IMG/VR virus record: IMGVR_UViG_3300046311_000263
Location: 1-64,000 of that record
Direction: 5' to 3' (one strand)
Length of the DNA: 64,000 nt
Origin: a virus
Position 1 is the first letter of the stretch; each line of letters starts with the position of its first letter. The notes under the pieces are model-generated. The model did no database searches. It saw nothing but the letters and a program-made list of their open reading frames with translations, and was not told where the DNA came from. Below, one piece after another: positions 15,289 to 23,927 of the stretch. The position numbers were made by a program, and so were the translations under genes.

Positions 15289-15766
15289 ACCACTTACAGT
15301 AGATAAAGTAACTTTTTATGCTACAATACACGAAGAAGACGGGAAAACAATAACTAATATAGTTATTGTTGATGACAAAAATATAGAGGGGGACACTCTC
15401 GGACTTAGAAGGGTGTCCCTTCTACGCGACGGAGTACGCATGCGTAGATTAAGTAAAGCTATATTTTTTTTAGGCGACATGATTAAATTGGCTACTAGTA
15501 AAACCTGGTTTATAGATAATAATGGGATGGTTTTTAACTACAAGAAAACTCAGTCCGCTAAGCTAAACTTTAAACGAATTAGTAAAGTAATTCCTATTTC
15601 TACAGGTGGTGCCTTATTAGAATTGGAAGGTTCTACTGCCAGGTATAAATCGCTCTATGCGCCAACACCCCAAGAGAAATACGCCGGAATTCTAACAATA
15701 GGAGCAATGTCTATATTGTACGGCGTTTACGACACTAAGTATGATAACACCACTAGACGAATATGA
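15218..15766 (+). CDS. Hypothetical protein after the polymerase
   Basis: Up to 182 residues. The start shown is a TTG 70 bases inside the polymerase gene; other in-frame TTG codons follow and the true start may be near the polymerase stop, since the convincing protein sequence begins around LGLSKPLTVDKVTFYATI. It has beta-rich segments (TNIVIVDDKN; KTWFIDNNGMVFNYKK) and a hydrophobic end (YAGILTIGAMSILYGVY). Its stop overlaps the SLOG gene by four bases. No family recognised. Confidence 0.55.
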   Translation: MENLTSITALSQVAYPVFLLGLSKPLTVDKVTFYATIHEEDGKTITNIVIVDDKNIEGDTLGLRRVSLLRDGVRMRRLSKAIFFLGDMIKLATSKTWFIDNNGMVFNYKKTQSAKLNFKRISKVIPISTGGALLELEGSTARYKSLYAPTPQEKYAGILTIGAMSILYGVYDTKYDNTTRRI

Positions 15767-16113
15767 AACTAATTGTAGCAGGTAGTAGAACTATTACCGA
15801 TGAAGAATACGTACATAGATTAATTTATTTATGGGATTCTACCGTTGCTCCTATAACTGAGATAGTATCGGGTGGAGCTGCGGGAGTGGATCGTTTAGGA
15901 GAATCCTACGCTAAAGCTTTCGGTGTACCTTTAGTAGTAATGCCTGCTGAATGGGCTAAGTATGGTAGAAAAGCTGGAATAATGCGTAATCTGGATATGG
16001 CTAGATATGCGGACGGCTTACTAGCTGTATGGGATGGCACTAGTAAAGGTACCGGCAACATGATTGATACTGCTAGACGTATGGGCCTTATAACTAGAGC
16101 AAATATATATTGA
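15763..16113 (+). CDS. SLOG-family (YspA/DUF2493-like) nucleotide-binding protein
   Basis: 116 residues. LIVAGSRTITDEE (residues 3-15), VSGGAAGVDRLGESYAKAFG (about 40-59) and LLAVWDGTSKGTGNMID (about 86-102) are the glycine-rich loops of the SLOG Rossmann-like fold shared with DprA and LOG proteins. Such stand-alone proteins are thought to bind nucleotides or nucleotide signals, and are frequent in phages. The stop overlaps the next start as TTGA. Family fairly sure, role unknown. Confidence 0.8.
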   Translation: MKLIVAGSRTITDEEYVHRLIYLWDSTVAPITEIVSGGAAGVDRLGESYAKAFGVPLVVMPAEWAKYGRKAGIMRNLDMARYADGLLAVWDGTSKGTGNMIDTARRMGLITRANIY

Positions 16114-17402
16114 AAGCCGTAATATCAAATAGAATCTACTTAGGTAAGCCTAAGGAAGGTTTCGATTCTATAAAACAAGCCCTTACATATAAATTAGAGC
16201 AAAAGTATGGTTCGCAAGGTAGTGTAAAAAAGCATATAGAAATTATACGTAATTACACTAGTTTTCCTAGAGATGTGTTAAGTATACCGCAAGGTAGACT
16301 TGATCTTATTCCTGAAGACTATGAAATTGTTGACAAAAGAGTTACTAATTCTATGCCTTTTCCGACTCCGCGGCTACAGCTACGAGATGACCAAAAGCTA
16401 GTATTTGATGAGCTGGAAGACACCTGCTTTATAAATGCGTTACCTGGTTGGGGTAAGACATTTATAGCGTTATACGCAGCAATGAAACTAGGTCAGAAAA
16501 CGCTTATCATAACGCATAATACATTTCTACGAGATCAGTGGATAAGCGAAGTAGAAAAGCTATTTGGTATGCAGGCAGGTATAATAGGCTCTAGTAGTTA
16601 CGATATAGATCACGTTATTGTAGTGGCTAATATTCAGACATTTACTAAGTATGCACAAGAGTTAAGCAAAGAGTTTGGCACTGTAATAATGGATGAGGCT
16701 CACCACTGCCCTGCTTCTACATTTACTACAGCTATAGATATAATGCATGCTAGATATCGTATAGGATTAAGTGGTACAATGAAACGAAAAGACGGCAAAC
16801 ATATAATGTTTGCTGATTACTTTGGAAATAAAGTATTTGTGCCTCCTCAAAATAATACAGTAAATCCTACTGTCAAACTACTACGTACAGGAGTATCCTT
16901 AACTCCAGGAGCTGTATGGGCCAAAAAGATAAATAATCTACTTTACGATCCAGATTACCAAGAATACGTAGCTATTATAGCTAAAACGCAGGCTGCTATG
17001 GGACATAAAGTACTAGTAGTAGCCGATAGAACAGAATTTTTACAGAATATAAAGGATATTATAGGTGAAAAATGTGTGCTGGCTATTGGCGAAACCTCAC
17101 TTGAGGAACGTAACGGAATCGAATCAAAACTTGAAAGTGGCAAAGCTTCCATCGTTGCTGGTTCGAGACAAATATTCTCGGAAGGTATCTCAGTAAATAT
17201 TCTTAGCTGTCTAATTTTAGCTACTCCTATATCTAACGAGGCGCTATTAGAACAATTAGCCGGACGTATTATGAGAAGGCACCCTAATAAATTAGACCCT
17301 ATTATTATAGACCTACAGTTTTCTGGCCCCGCAGACAAGAAACAGAATAATGTTCGTCTGGGTCTTTATATGGATAAAGGCTGGGAAGTAGTTAGCATAT
17401 AA
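16110..17402 (+). CDS. Superfamily 2 DNA helicase (UvsW / T5 D10-like)
   Basis: 430 residues from a TTG that overlaps the previous stop. Motif I ALPGWGKT (about 107-114), motif II VIMDEAHHCPA (about 190-200), motif III GLSGTMKRKDGK (about 217-228), and motifs V/VI toward the end (AGSRQIFSEGISVNILSCLI; LEQLAGRIMRR). This set matches recombination/branch-migration helicases such as T4 UvsW. It probably remodels forks and recombination intermediates with the SbcCD genes further on. Confidence 0.88.
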   Translation: MKAVISNRIYLGKPKEGFDSIKQALTYKLEQKYGSQGSVKKHIEIIRNYTSFPRDVLSIPQGRLDLIPEDYEIVDKRVTNSMPFPTPRLQLRDDQKLVFDELEDTCFINALPGWGKTFIALYAAMKLGQKTLIITHNTFLRDQWISEVEKLFGMQAGIIGSSSYDIDHVIVVANIQTFTKYAQELSKEFGTVIMDEAHHCPASTFTTAIDIMHARYRIGLSGTMKRKDGKHIMFADYFGNKVFVPPQNNTVNPTVKLLRTGVSLTPGAVWAKKINNLLYDPDYQEYVAIIAKTQAAMGHKVLVVADRTEFLQNIKDIIGEKCVLAIGETSLEERNGIESKLESGKASIVAGSRQIFSEGISVNILSCLILATPISNEALLEQLAGRIMRRHPNKLDPIIIDLQFSGPADKKQNNVRLGLYMDKGWEVVSI

Positions 17403-17409
17403 AATTTAT

Positions 17410-17440
17410 ACTTGCATATGCAAGTTGTAAATGGTATAAT
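17410..17440 (+). promoter_or_regulatory. Sigma-70 promoter with palindrome over the -35 box
   Basis: TTGCAT (17412-17417) and TATAAT (17435-17440), spacer 17. ACTTGCATATGCAAGT at 17410-17425 is a perfect 16-base palindrome that covers the -35 box, a likely operator. Start site near 17447. Confidence 0.75.
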
Positions 17441-17460
17441 AAATGTTCGATGAGGCAGTT

Positions 17461-17889
17461 ATGGCTTTAATGTTTAACCTTTATAATTTAGAGCTAGAAG
17501 CTGCAGGTAGTGATAGTCGTTTTATATCACTATTATCGAATCACTATTATAAGAAAATACCTAAAAAACAACATTTAATACCTAAACTAAATCTATACGG
17601 AAATAGTTTCATAGTATGGCCGGAGCCTTTATTTAATGCTCCTAAACACTTTGAGACTTCTTTAATCATACAATATATAAAACTAGCAGGTAGACGAGAC
17701 TATACTCTATTCAAAGAGTACGGTGTTTTAAGTTTACCTAAGTCTTATTATCCTGATTTAGATTATTCCAGTCTAGTATTAAATCCACTATTAAAAATCA
17801 CTAGAACAGATATTCTGTTTAAATTTGAAGAGCAAATAAGGAAAGAAAATGGCATTAGCATTCGGCAATACTCAAGGCAAAGCGATTAA
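17461..17889 (+). CDS. Hypothetical protein before the ssDNA-binding protein
   Basis: 142 residues from ATG 17461. An in-frame ATG at 17443 lies two bases after the -10 box and could not be transcribed, while 17461 has GAGG five bases upstream. The protein has Tyr/Lys-rich helices (YYKKIPKKQHLIPKLNLYGN) and no motif I know. The 3' end overlaps the next gene by 41 bases, so the two are co-transcribed. Confidence 0.65.
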   Translation: MALMFNLYNLELEAAGSDSRFISLLSNHYYKKIPKKQHLIPKLNLYGNSFIVWPEPLFNAPKHFETSLIIQYIKLAGRRDYTLFKEYGVLSLPKSYYPDLDYSSLVLNPLLKITRTDILFKFEEQIRKENGISIRQYSRQSD

Positions 17890-18490
17890 GTCTCAGGTAG
17901 ACTCATACAAGTACGTTGATGGCGATAACGTTGTACGTATTTTTGGCGGCATTTTGCCGCGATATCTATATTGGTTAAAGGGTACTAATAATAAAGATAT
18001 CCCTGTTGAGTGCCTAGCATTTGATCGTGAGAAGGAAAAGTTCAACAACTTAGTAGTTGATCACGTTCCAGAGTTTTACCCTGATCTTAAGTGCAGCTGG
18101 TCGTACAGTATTAACTGTATTGACGTTAAGAATGGCGGAGCTGTTAAGGTACTGAACCTTAAGAAGAAGCTGTTTGAACAAATCAAAACCGCAGCGGAAG
18201 AATTAGGTGATCCTACAGATCCTGAAACAGGGTGGGATATTGTGTTCAAGCGAGTTAAAACTGGCCCGCACACTTTCAACGTTGAGTATACCTTAGCCGC
18301 CCTGAAGTGCAAGCGTCGTGCACTAACGGCTGAAGAGCTAGCCGCAATTGCTGCGGATCCGGGTATTGACGCTAAGTACCCTAGGGCAACTCCGGAAGAA
18401 GTATTAGCCACTTTAGAAAAGATCGCTAAGGGCGCTCAAGCCGAGGAAGAAGTTCCCGCTGAAGCTGCCGAAGCCGTATCGGATCTATAA
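17849..18490 (+). CDS. Single-stranded DNA-binding protein
   Basis: 213 residues. The central OB-like region (DGDNVVRIFGGILPRYLYWL, HVPEFYPDLKCSWSYSINCI) and the strongly acidic tail (EEEVPAEAAEAVSDL) follow the layout of phage gp32-type ssDNA-binding proteins, where the tail recruits replication partners. AAGGAAAG lies upstream of the ATG. Codons are biased to G/C-ending forms and a strong terminator follows, as expected for an abundant protein. It sits between the helicase and recombination genes. Family assigned by pattern, not by search. Confidence 0.75.
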   Translation: MALAFGNTQGKAIKSQVDSYKYVDGDNVVRIFGGILPRYLYWLKGTNNKDIPVECLAFDREKEKFNNLVVDHVPEFYPDLKCSWSYSINCIDVKNGGAVKVLNLKKKLFEQIKTAAEELGDPTDPETGWDIVFKRVKTGPHTFNVEYTLAALKCKRRALTAEELAAIAADPGIDAKYPRATPEEVLATLEKIAKGAQAEEEVPAEAAEAVSDL

Positions 18491-18494
18491 AAAT

Positions 18495-18532
18495 AAAAAG
18501 CCCCCTAAGGTTGAGCCTATAGGGGGCTTTTC
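18495..18532 (+). terminator. Intrinsic terminator
   Basis: AAAAGCCCCCTA and TATAGGGGGCTTTT form a stem of at least 11 bp with a 10-base loop and T run, directly after the ssDNA-binding protein gene. Confidence 0.9.
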
Positions 18533-18549
18533 TCACTGGAGATACATAA

Positions 18550-18939
18550 ATGCACATTACTGATTTTATAAAAGATGCTAGAAAGTATATGGTGGACACC
18601 TCTAGTACTTGCAATTATATAGGTCTTACACAACAAATTCGACAATACAGAACTATAGCATTACAGCTACCTAGAGGCAGTGGTAAAACTTACGCAGCTA
18701 ATAAAATACATACCAGTACGTCTTCCTTAATGTATGGCAACTACTTAAGTAGTTATTTTGATTACGAAGTTGAAAGACGTAAATTCATGGGACGTAGTTT
18801 TAGTGGATTAAAACTAAATTGCGTTATATTTGATGAATATAGAGAGACTCCAGAAGATTTCTATAAATTACTACTTAGTGTTTTAATACCTGCTAGATTA
18901 GTGTCGGAAGACTTTCATATAATTAGATTATACACATGA
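18550..18939 (+). CDS. Small P-loop ATPase-like protein
   Basis: 129 residues with a ribosome binding site (GGAG). A clear Walker A LPRGSGKTYAANK (about residues 40-52) and a Walker B LNCVIFDEY (about 93-101) are present, but the protein ends soon after, so it lacks most of a normal ATPase core. The motif style recalls terminase or helicase N-terminal domains. It could be a truncated relic or a regulator. Its stop overlaps the SbcD start (ATGA). Confidence 0.6.
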   Translation: MHITDFIKDARKYMVDTSSTCNYIGLTQQIRQYRTIALQLPRGSGKTYAANKIHTSTSSLMYGNYLSSYFDYEVERRKFMGRSFSGLKLNCVIFDEYRETPEDFYKLLLSVLIPARLVSEDFHIIRLYT

Positions 18940-19883
18940 AAATACTATTCACAGCAGACATTCATTTAAAGTTAGGACAGAAGGGTGTACCTACGGAATG
19001 GTCAAAAAATAGATTTAAGTTATTCTTTAGTCAACTCAAAGATCTCAGCGCCAAGGTAGATTTAACCATACTAGGTGGGGATATTTTTGATAAGATACCT
19101 AGTATGGAAGAATTAGAGCTATACTACGATCTAATAGAAGCTATACAATCCAAGTGTTTTATCTATAGTGGGAATCATGAGGCTCTTAAGAAAAATACTA
19201 CCTTTCTTACTAATCTAAAGAAAGTAACTAGTAGACTGAATCCTAAGATACAGATTATTGATGATTTCTATAGCTACGAGAATATAGACTTCATTCCCTA
19301 TAATAAGCTGAAAGAGTATCATCCGGCGGATATAGATTTTCACGGAGATATTTTATGCACTCACGTAAGAGGAGAAATACCGCCCCATGTCAAGCCTGAG
19401 GTTTCCCTGGAATTATTTGATAGATGGCAAGTGGTCCTCGCTGGTGATCTCCATTCTTATGATAATTGCCAGCGCAATATTCTTTATCCTGGATCCCCCG
19501 TCACTACTTCATTCCATCGCAGCCGTGTCGATACGGGTGTTATCATTATTGATACTACTACACTTGATCATAGGTGGGTCAAGCTCGAACTTCCGCAACT
19601 TATTCGTAAAACAATCCGAGCAGGCGAGCCAATGCCAGCCGGAGAATACGATCACGTAGTATATGAAGTAGAAGGTGATGTAAGTGAGCTTTCTATGATT
19701 GAAAGCAGCGAACTAGTTGATAAGAAAGTTTTACGTAGAGTATCAGATATAGCTCTAATACTAGCAGCTGATATGAGTCTAGCTGATGAAGTACGCGAGT
19801 ACTTACTATATATTCTAGAATTAGACGAGTACAAGGTTAACGAATTAATAATGGAGTTTTCGAAATATGTCGACCATGACTAA
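18936..19883 (+). CDS. SbcD/Mre11-like nuclease subunit (T4 gp47-like)
   Basis: 315 residues with metallophosphoesterase motifs of the Mre11/SbcD family: TADIHLK (residues 6-12), LGGDIFD (about 45-51), SGNHEAL (about 78-84) and LAGDLHS (about 167-173). It cleaves DNA ends together with the SbcC-like protein encoded by 20096-21886; a glutaredoxin gene is inserted between them. It probably acts in recombination-dependent replication and host DNA breakdown. Confidence 0.9.
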   Translation: MKILFTADIHLKLGQKGVPTEWSKNRFKLFFSQLKDLSAKVDLTILGGDIFDKIPSMEELELYYDLIEAIQSKCFIYSGNHEALKKNTTFLTNLKKVTSRLNPKIQIIDDFYSYENIDFIPYNKLKEYHPADIDFHGDILCTHVRGEIPPHVKPEVSLELFDRWQVVLAGDLHSYDNCQRNILYPGSPVTTSFHRSRVDTGVIIIDTTTLDHRWVKLELPQLIRKTIRAGEPMPAGEYDHVVYEVEGDVSELSMIESSELVDKKVLRRVSDIALILAADMSLADEVREYLLYILELDEYKVNELIMEFSKYVDHD

Positions 19884-20112
19884 TATAATTGTATGGGGCC
19901 AAGCCAATTGCAGGTATTGTGATATGGCCAAACGCCTATTAGATTCTAAAGGATTAGCTTACGAGTATAGAGCTATAATGGGTATTGATAGCAAAAAAGA
20001 GTTTTTCGAAGCTACTAACGGTGCTAAATCTATACCGCAGATACTTATCAATGGTAAGTTGATAGGCGGATACGAGCAACTAAGGGCTCTTATTAATGAC
20101 CAGATTAATTAA
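19867..20112 (+). CDS. Glutaredoxin
   Basis: 81 residues with the thioredoxin-fold active site C-R-Y-C (about residues 16-19), cis-Pro in KSIPQILING (about 58) and the terminal IGGYEQLR motif that binds the reductant. It can supply electrons to the phage ribonucleotide reductase encoded further along. It overlaps the SbcD gene by 17 bases and the SbcC gene by 17 bases. Confidence 0.92.
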   Translation: MSTMTNIIVWGQANCRYCDMAKRLLDSKGLAYEYRAIMGIDSKKEFFEATNGAKSIPQILINGKLIGGYEQLRALINDQIN

Positions 20113-21886
20113 ACTTAGATGGTCTAACGCTTTTTCATATGGAGATAACAACTCCATAAGTTTAGACGCATGCCCTTTATTACAATTAGTAGGCAAAAAC
20201 GGACACGGTAAAAGCAGTATCGCTTCTATTCTAGAAGAAGTTTTATTTAATAAAAACTCTAAAGGTATAAAGCGTACCAATGTACTAAATAGATATGTTA
20301 AGTCTAAGAGCTACACTATTAGTCTTGATTTTGAGAATAATGGGAGTCTGTATACTATTACTACTACAAGAGGTAGTACGCAGACAGTAGTGCTAACAAA
20401 AGACGGAAAAGATATAAGTGGACATACCTCTACAGCAACGTACAAGCTGATAGAAGAAATACTCGGTATCGATCATAAAGCTTTCTCACAGATAGTGTAT
20501 CAAAGCGATCCATTTAGTTTAGAGTTTTTAACTGCTACAGATACTAATCGTAAAAAGTTTTTAATCGATCTACTGAATCTAACCAAATATACTAAGGCTG
20601 CCGAATTCTTTAAACTACAGCTAAAAGAGCTTAATAAAGAACTAGAGATAACACAAGCTAAGCTAAATTCAGTTAAGTCATGGATTGCCAAATTTAAAAA
20701 TGAAGACCTAATTCCTATAGAATTAGTAACAATACCAGAAAAAGATACTATAAGCCCAACTACTCTAGCCGCAAAACAGTTAGATCTTAGTAAGCTAGAA
20801 AGTACTAATAAAAAGATCGTACAAAATAATAAGTATATTCAGCTATTATCAAGTATATCTTTTACATCTGTCAGCGCCCCTAATATAGATCTTACCGAAA
20901 TAGGTGTTAGGTTAGCTACTGCTAAAAGTCATGTAACTAAGCTACAAACTGGAATATCTGGCGCAGGACCTATTTTATCCAAATGCCCTAGCTGCGGGCA
21001 GGCTATAGATAGTAGCCACAAGAAAAAAATAGTAGAAGAGTGCACAGCAGCATTGCCAGCAGCAAAACAGTTAGTATCAACTATTACTACTGAAAAACTA
21101 GCAGCAGAAAAGTTACTAGAAGAATATAACACTTCTCTAACTAAACAGGCGGAGATTGAAAAGTATCACGCATTAATAGACAAAACTTTACCGCTAACAC
21201 AGTTAGTAGCTTCTATTATCGAAGACGAAATTAAACTGTTAAAAGCAAATATAGATGCAAACTCTAGTGCTATAGATAAGGCTAGTAAGCACAATCAGCG
21301 CGCTTCGGCGCACAACGCTAGGGTAGAAGTAATGCTTACTCAAAAAGACTCTATGGAGAAAGACTTAGAGAAGTTAACGGTTCAGGAAAAGGAACAGTTA
21401 ATTAGGGTATCTAATCTACAAATACTTATTAAAACGTTTAGCCCTACAGGGCTGGTAGCATATAAGATAGAAACCTTAGTCAAAGATCTAGAAGATATTA
21501 CTAATAAATATCTATTGGATATGAGCGATGGTAGATTCCAACTAGGCTTTAAGATTACATCTGCGGATAAGTTAGATGTAATTATAACTGATAACGGTGT
21601 AGATATTGATATATTTGCACTAAGTAATGGCGAATTAGCAAGAGTCAACGTATCTACTCTGCTAGCTATCAGAAAGCTTATGCAGTCGTTGTCTAATACA
21701 ACTATTAATTTACTTATATTAGACGAAACCGTAGAGTCCTTAGATGTAGACGGAAAAGAAAGATTAGTAGAAGTTCTATTAAAAGAAGAACATTTAAATA
21801 CTATTCTTGTCAGCCATGGGTTCTCTCATCCATTACTAGAAAAAATTAATGTAGTAAAGGAGAATAATGTATCAAGGATTGAATAA
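20096..21886 (+). CDS. SbcC/Rad50-like ATPase (T4 gp46-like)
   Basis: 596 residues. Walker A LVGKNGHGKSS (about 28-38), long coiled-coil arms, a central zinc hook CPSCGQ (about 296-301), the ABC signature region ALSNGELARVNVST (about 507-520) and Walker B LLILDETVESLD (about 539-550). It forms the ATP-driven partner of the SbcD-like nuclease. The coiled coil is short compared with cellular SbcC, as in phages. The end overlaps the next gene by one base (TAATG). Confidence 0.92.
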   Translation: MTRLIKLRWSNAFSYGDNNSISLDACPLLQLVGKNGHGKSSIASILEEVLFNKNSKGIKRTNVLNRYVKSKSYTISLDFENNGSLYTITTTRGSTQTVVLTKDGKDISGHTSTATYKLIEEILGIDHKAFSQIVYQSDPFSLEFLTATDTNRKKFLIDLLNLTKYTKAAEFFKLQLKELNKELEITQAKLNSVKSWIAKFKNEDLIPIELVTIPEKDTISPTTLAAKQLDLSKLESTNKKIVQNNKYIQLLSSISFTSVSAPNIDLTEIGVRLATAKSHVTKLQTGISGAGPILSKCPSCGQAIDSSHKKKIVEECTAALPAAKQLVSTITTEKLAAEKLLEEYNTSLTKQAEIEKYHALIDKTLPLTQLVASIIEDEIKLLKANIDANSSAIDKASKHNQRASAHNARVEVMLTQKDSMEKDLEKLTVQEKEQLIRVSNLQILIKTFSPTGLVAYKIETLVKDLEDITNKYLLDMSDGRFQLGFKITSADKLDVIITDNGVDIDIFALSNGELARVNVSTLLAIRKLMQSLSNTTINLLILDETVESLDVDGKERLVEVLLKEEHLNTILVSHGFSHPLLEKINVVKENNVSRIE

Positions 21887-22338
21887 TGGTAGATGTAAGA
21901 GCTAAAGGCGCTAAAGCAGAAACGGACGTACGTAATATACTTAGGAAACACACTGGACTATCGTGGGAACGAACTCCTGGGTCGGGCGCTTTAGATCCTA
22001 AGCATCTGCTGAAAGGAGATTTATACGTACCGGGGGAATCTAACCTATATTGTGTAGAAGTTAAGCACTACGCCGAAGATCATATAAACAGTGGTATACT
22101 GACTCATAAGCTACCTCAAGTTATAGAATGGTGGCAGCAAACATCAAGGCAAGGTATTCAGGTAGGCAGAAAACCTGTCTTGATTTTTAAGTTCAATCGT
22201 AGTAAAATATTTGTTAGCTACGAGGATATGCCAAACTCCGACTACAGATACATCTTTATCAAAGTAGGTGAGCATGAATTATATATTGCACTTCTAGAAG
22301 ATTGGCTATTACATGATAACCCTAAATTTATAAAATGA
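21886..22338 (+). CDS. PDDEXK-type endonuclease, Holliday-junction-resolvase-like
   Basis: 150 residues. The N-terminal helix with GAKAETDVRNILRKH, then SGAL, KGDLYV (about residue 44) and VEVKHY (about 57-62) give the E...D...E-x-K arrangement of PDDEXK nucleases of the resolvase type. It likely cuts branched DNA during replication or before packaging. It lies between SbcC and the flap exonuclease, with overlaps on both sides. The fold is fairly sure; the substrate is inferred. Confidence 0.75.
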   Translation: MVDVRAKGAKAETDVRNILRKHTGLSWERTPGSGALDPKHLLKGDLYVPGESNLYCVEVKHYAEDHINSGILTHKLPQVIEWWQQTSRQGIQVGRKPVLIFKFNRSKIFVSYEDMPNSDYRYIFIKVGEHELYIALLEDWLLHDNPKFIK

Positions 22339-23189
22339 CAGTAAGCTTTAAACAAATGACTACCGCTGAGCCAAATACAGTAATGGTGGTAGACGCCCTA
22401 AATTTAGCATTTAGATATAAACACTCTAAAGCTAAAAGTTTCGTAGATGATTACTTACATACAGTAGATAGCTTGAAAAAATCTTATAAAGCAGCTAAAG
22501 TTATTATTACCTGCGATGCTGGTAGTAGCTCCTATAGAAAAAACTTATTTCCTGAATATAAGCAAAATCGTAAAGATAAACAAGAAACACAAACTGAACA
22601 AGAACGCGCAGAATTCGAGGTATTCTTTGAAGAGTTTATGAGAGTTATGGATGTGTATGCCGAGGGGCATGACTACCCACTACTACGTTTTGATAAATGC
22701 GAAGCAGACGACATTGCCGCTTATATAGTAAACAAGCGTAGAAAAAAGAACAAGATATGGCTTATTAGTTCAGATAAAGACTGGGATCTGCTTATAAGTG
22801 AGTCTGTATCTAGATTTTCCTATGTAACTAGAAAGCAGATAACTTATGATAACTGGCATGAGCATTATGATTATAGCATCGATGATCATATTAGTATTAA
22901 GTGTCTTACTGGCGACACTGGCGACAACATACCTGGCGTATCAGGTATTGGCCCTAAAAAAGCCTTTGCACTTGTTCAAGAATTCGGCTCTACTTACGAT
23001 ATTATTGCATCTTTGCCCATATCTAGCAAGTATAAGCATATTGCTAACCTTAATGACTTTGGGGCTGAAGCACTACTTCTTAACTATAGGCTAATGGATT
23101 TACAGTCTAATTGTGCAGAAGCGTTAGGCGAAGAAAACTGTGCCACTATTGATAAAGTCTTAAAGGAATATTTAGATGGAAATAATTGA
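22335..23189 (+). CDS. 5'-3' flap exonuclease (T5 D15-like)
   Basis: 284 residues. VVDALNLAFRYKH (about 18-30), YRKNLFPEYKQNRKDK (about 68-83), FDKCEADDIAAYIV (about 119-132), LISSDKDWDLL (about 143-153) and CLTGDTGDNIPGVSGIGPKK (about 190-209) are the acidic metal sites and helix-hairpin-helix of the FEN family, closest in pattern to the T5 enzyme. It removes RNA primers and flaps, supplying the 5' nuclease missing from the polymerase. Confidence 0.92.
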   Translation: MTVSFKQMTTAEPNTVMVVDALNLAFRYKHSKAKSFVDDYLHTVDSLKKSYKAAKVIITCDAGSSSYRKNLFPEYKQNRKDKQETQTEQERAEFEVFFEEFMRVMDVYAEGHDYPLLRFDKCEADDIAAYIVNKRRKKNKIWLISSDKDWDLLISESVSRFSYVTRKQITYDNWHEHYDYSIDDHISIKCLTGDTGDNIPGVSGIGPKKAFALVQEFGSTYDIIASLPISSKYKHIANLNDFGAEALLLNYRLMDLQSNCAEALGEENCATIDKVLKEYLDGNN

Positions 23190-23499
23190 TAACGCTATTA
23201 AAAAAGCAATTCTATTAAGACAGGATTACGCAAATCATGTAGTATACGGAGAATTGCTGGCTACTTGCCTAATACTAGGATCCCTAGTATTAATGTTATT
23301 AGCTAGGTCTATGTCTGATTTATGGTGGGTGCCTCCGGCGGTGTCTATGACTATCGTAGCTGCCTTAGCTGCTTTTAAAGAAGTCTATAGTGTTTATAGT
23401 GGCAAAGGCGAAGCCTCTGGAAAAGATTTTTTATACACTATGTACGGAGCAGTACTAGTTAATTTAGTGTACATATTAGGAGTTGTAGTAGTTAAATGA
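23176..23499 (+). CDS. Small membrane protein with three hydrophobic segments
   Basis: 107 residues. Hydrophobic stretches at about 27-43 (LATCLILGSLVLMLLA), 51-66 (VPPAVSMTIVAALAAF) and 89-106 (MYGAVLVNLVYILGVVVV). It overlaps the genes on both sides and is embedded in the nucleotide and replication operon. It could anchor replication at the membrane or act as a holin-like protein; neither is shown by sequence. Confidence 0.6.
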   Translation: MEIIDNAIKKAILLRQDYANHVVYGELLATCLILGSLVLMLLARSMSDLWWVPPAVSMTIVAALAAFKEVYSVYSGKGEASGKDFLYTMYGAVLVNLVYILGVVVVK

Positions 23500-23927
23500 A
23501 TATAGATATTAAAGTAAGTAGTCCAATGCTGACGCCGGTTAGAGCCCATCCGTCAGATGCAGGAGCAGACCTAAAATGCACTAGTGACTATGTATTAATG
23601 CCAGGTCAACATTCCTCTATGTTAGATACGGGAGTAGCTGTTAAAATACCTGTTGGTTATGTAGGATTGGTGTTTAGTCGATCTAGTCAAGGAGTAACTG
23701 GAGTAAGGCTAGCGAATAGCGTAGGCGTAATTGATTCCGACTACAGAGGTAATATAAAAGTAATTCTAGCTAATGACGGTACTGTTCCGTATAAAATAGA
23801 AGCAGGTTCAACAAAAATCGCCCAACTAGTAATAGTACCTATTGTACTAGCTAATTTTATTGTACAGAATGATTCTGATTGGAATAATACTGTTCGTGGA
23901 GTTAATGGGTTTGGGAGCACTAATTAA
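23496..23927 (+). CDS. dut: dUTP diphosphatase
   Basis: 143 residues with the five trimeric dUTPase motifs: HPSDAGADLK (motif 1), LDTGVAVKIP (2), SRSSQGVTG (3), GVIDSDYRGNIKV (4) and RGVNGFGSTN at the C-terminus (5). It hydrolyses dUTP to dUMP, which feeds the ThyX enzyme and keeps uracil out of phage DNA. Its stop overlaps the reductase start (TAATG). Confidence 0.95.
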   Translation: MNIDIKVSSPMLTPVRAHPSDAGADLKCTSDYVLMPGQHSSMLDTGVAVKIPVGYVGLVFSRSSQGVTGVRLANSVGVIDSDYRGNIKVILANDGTVPYKIEAGSTKIAQLVIVPIVLANFIVQNDSDWNNTVRGVNGFGSTN

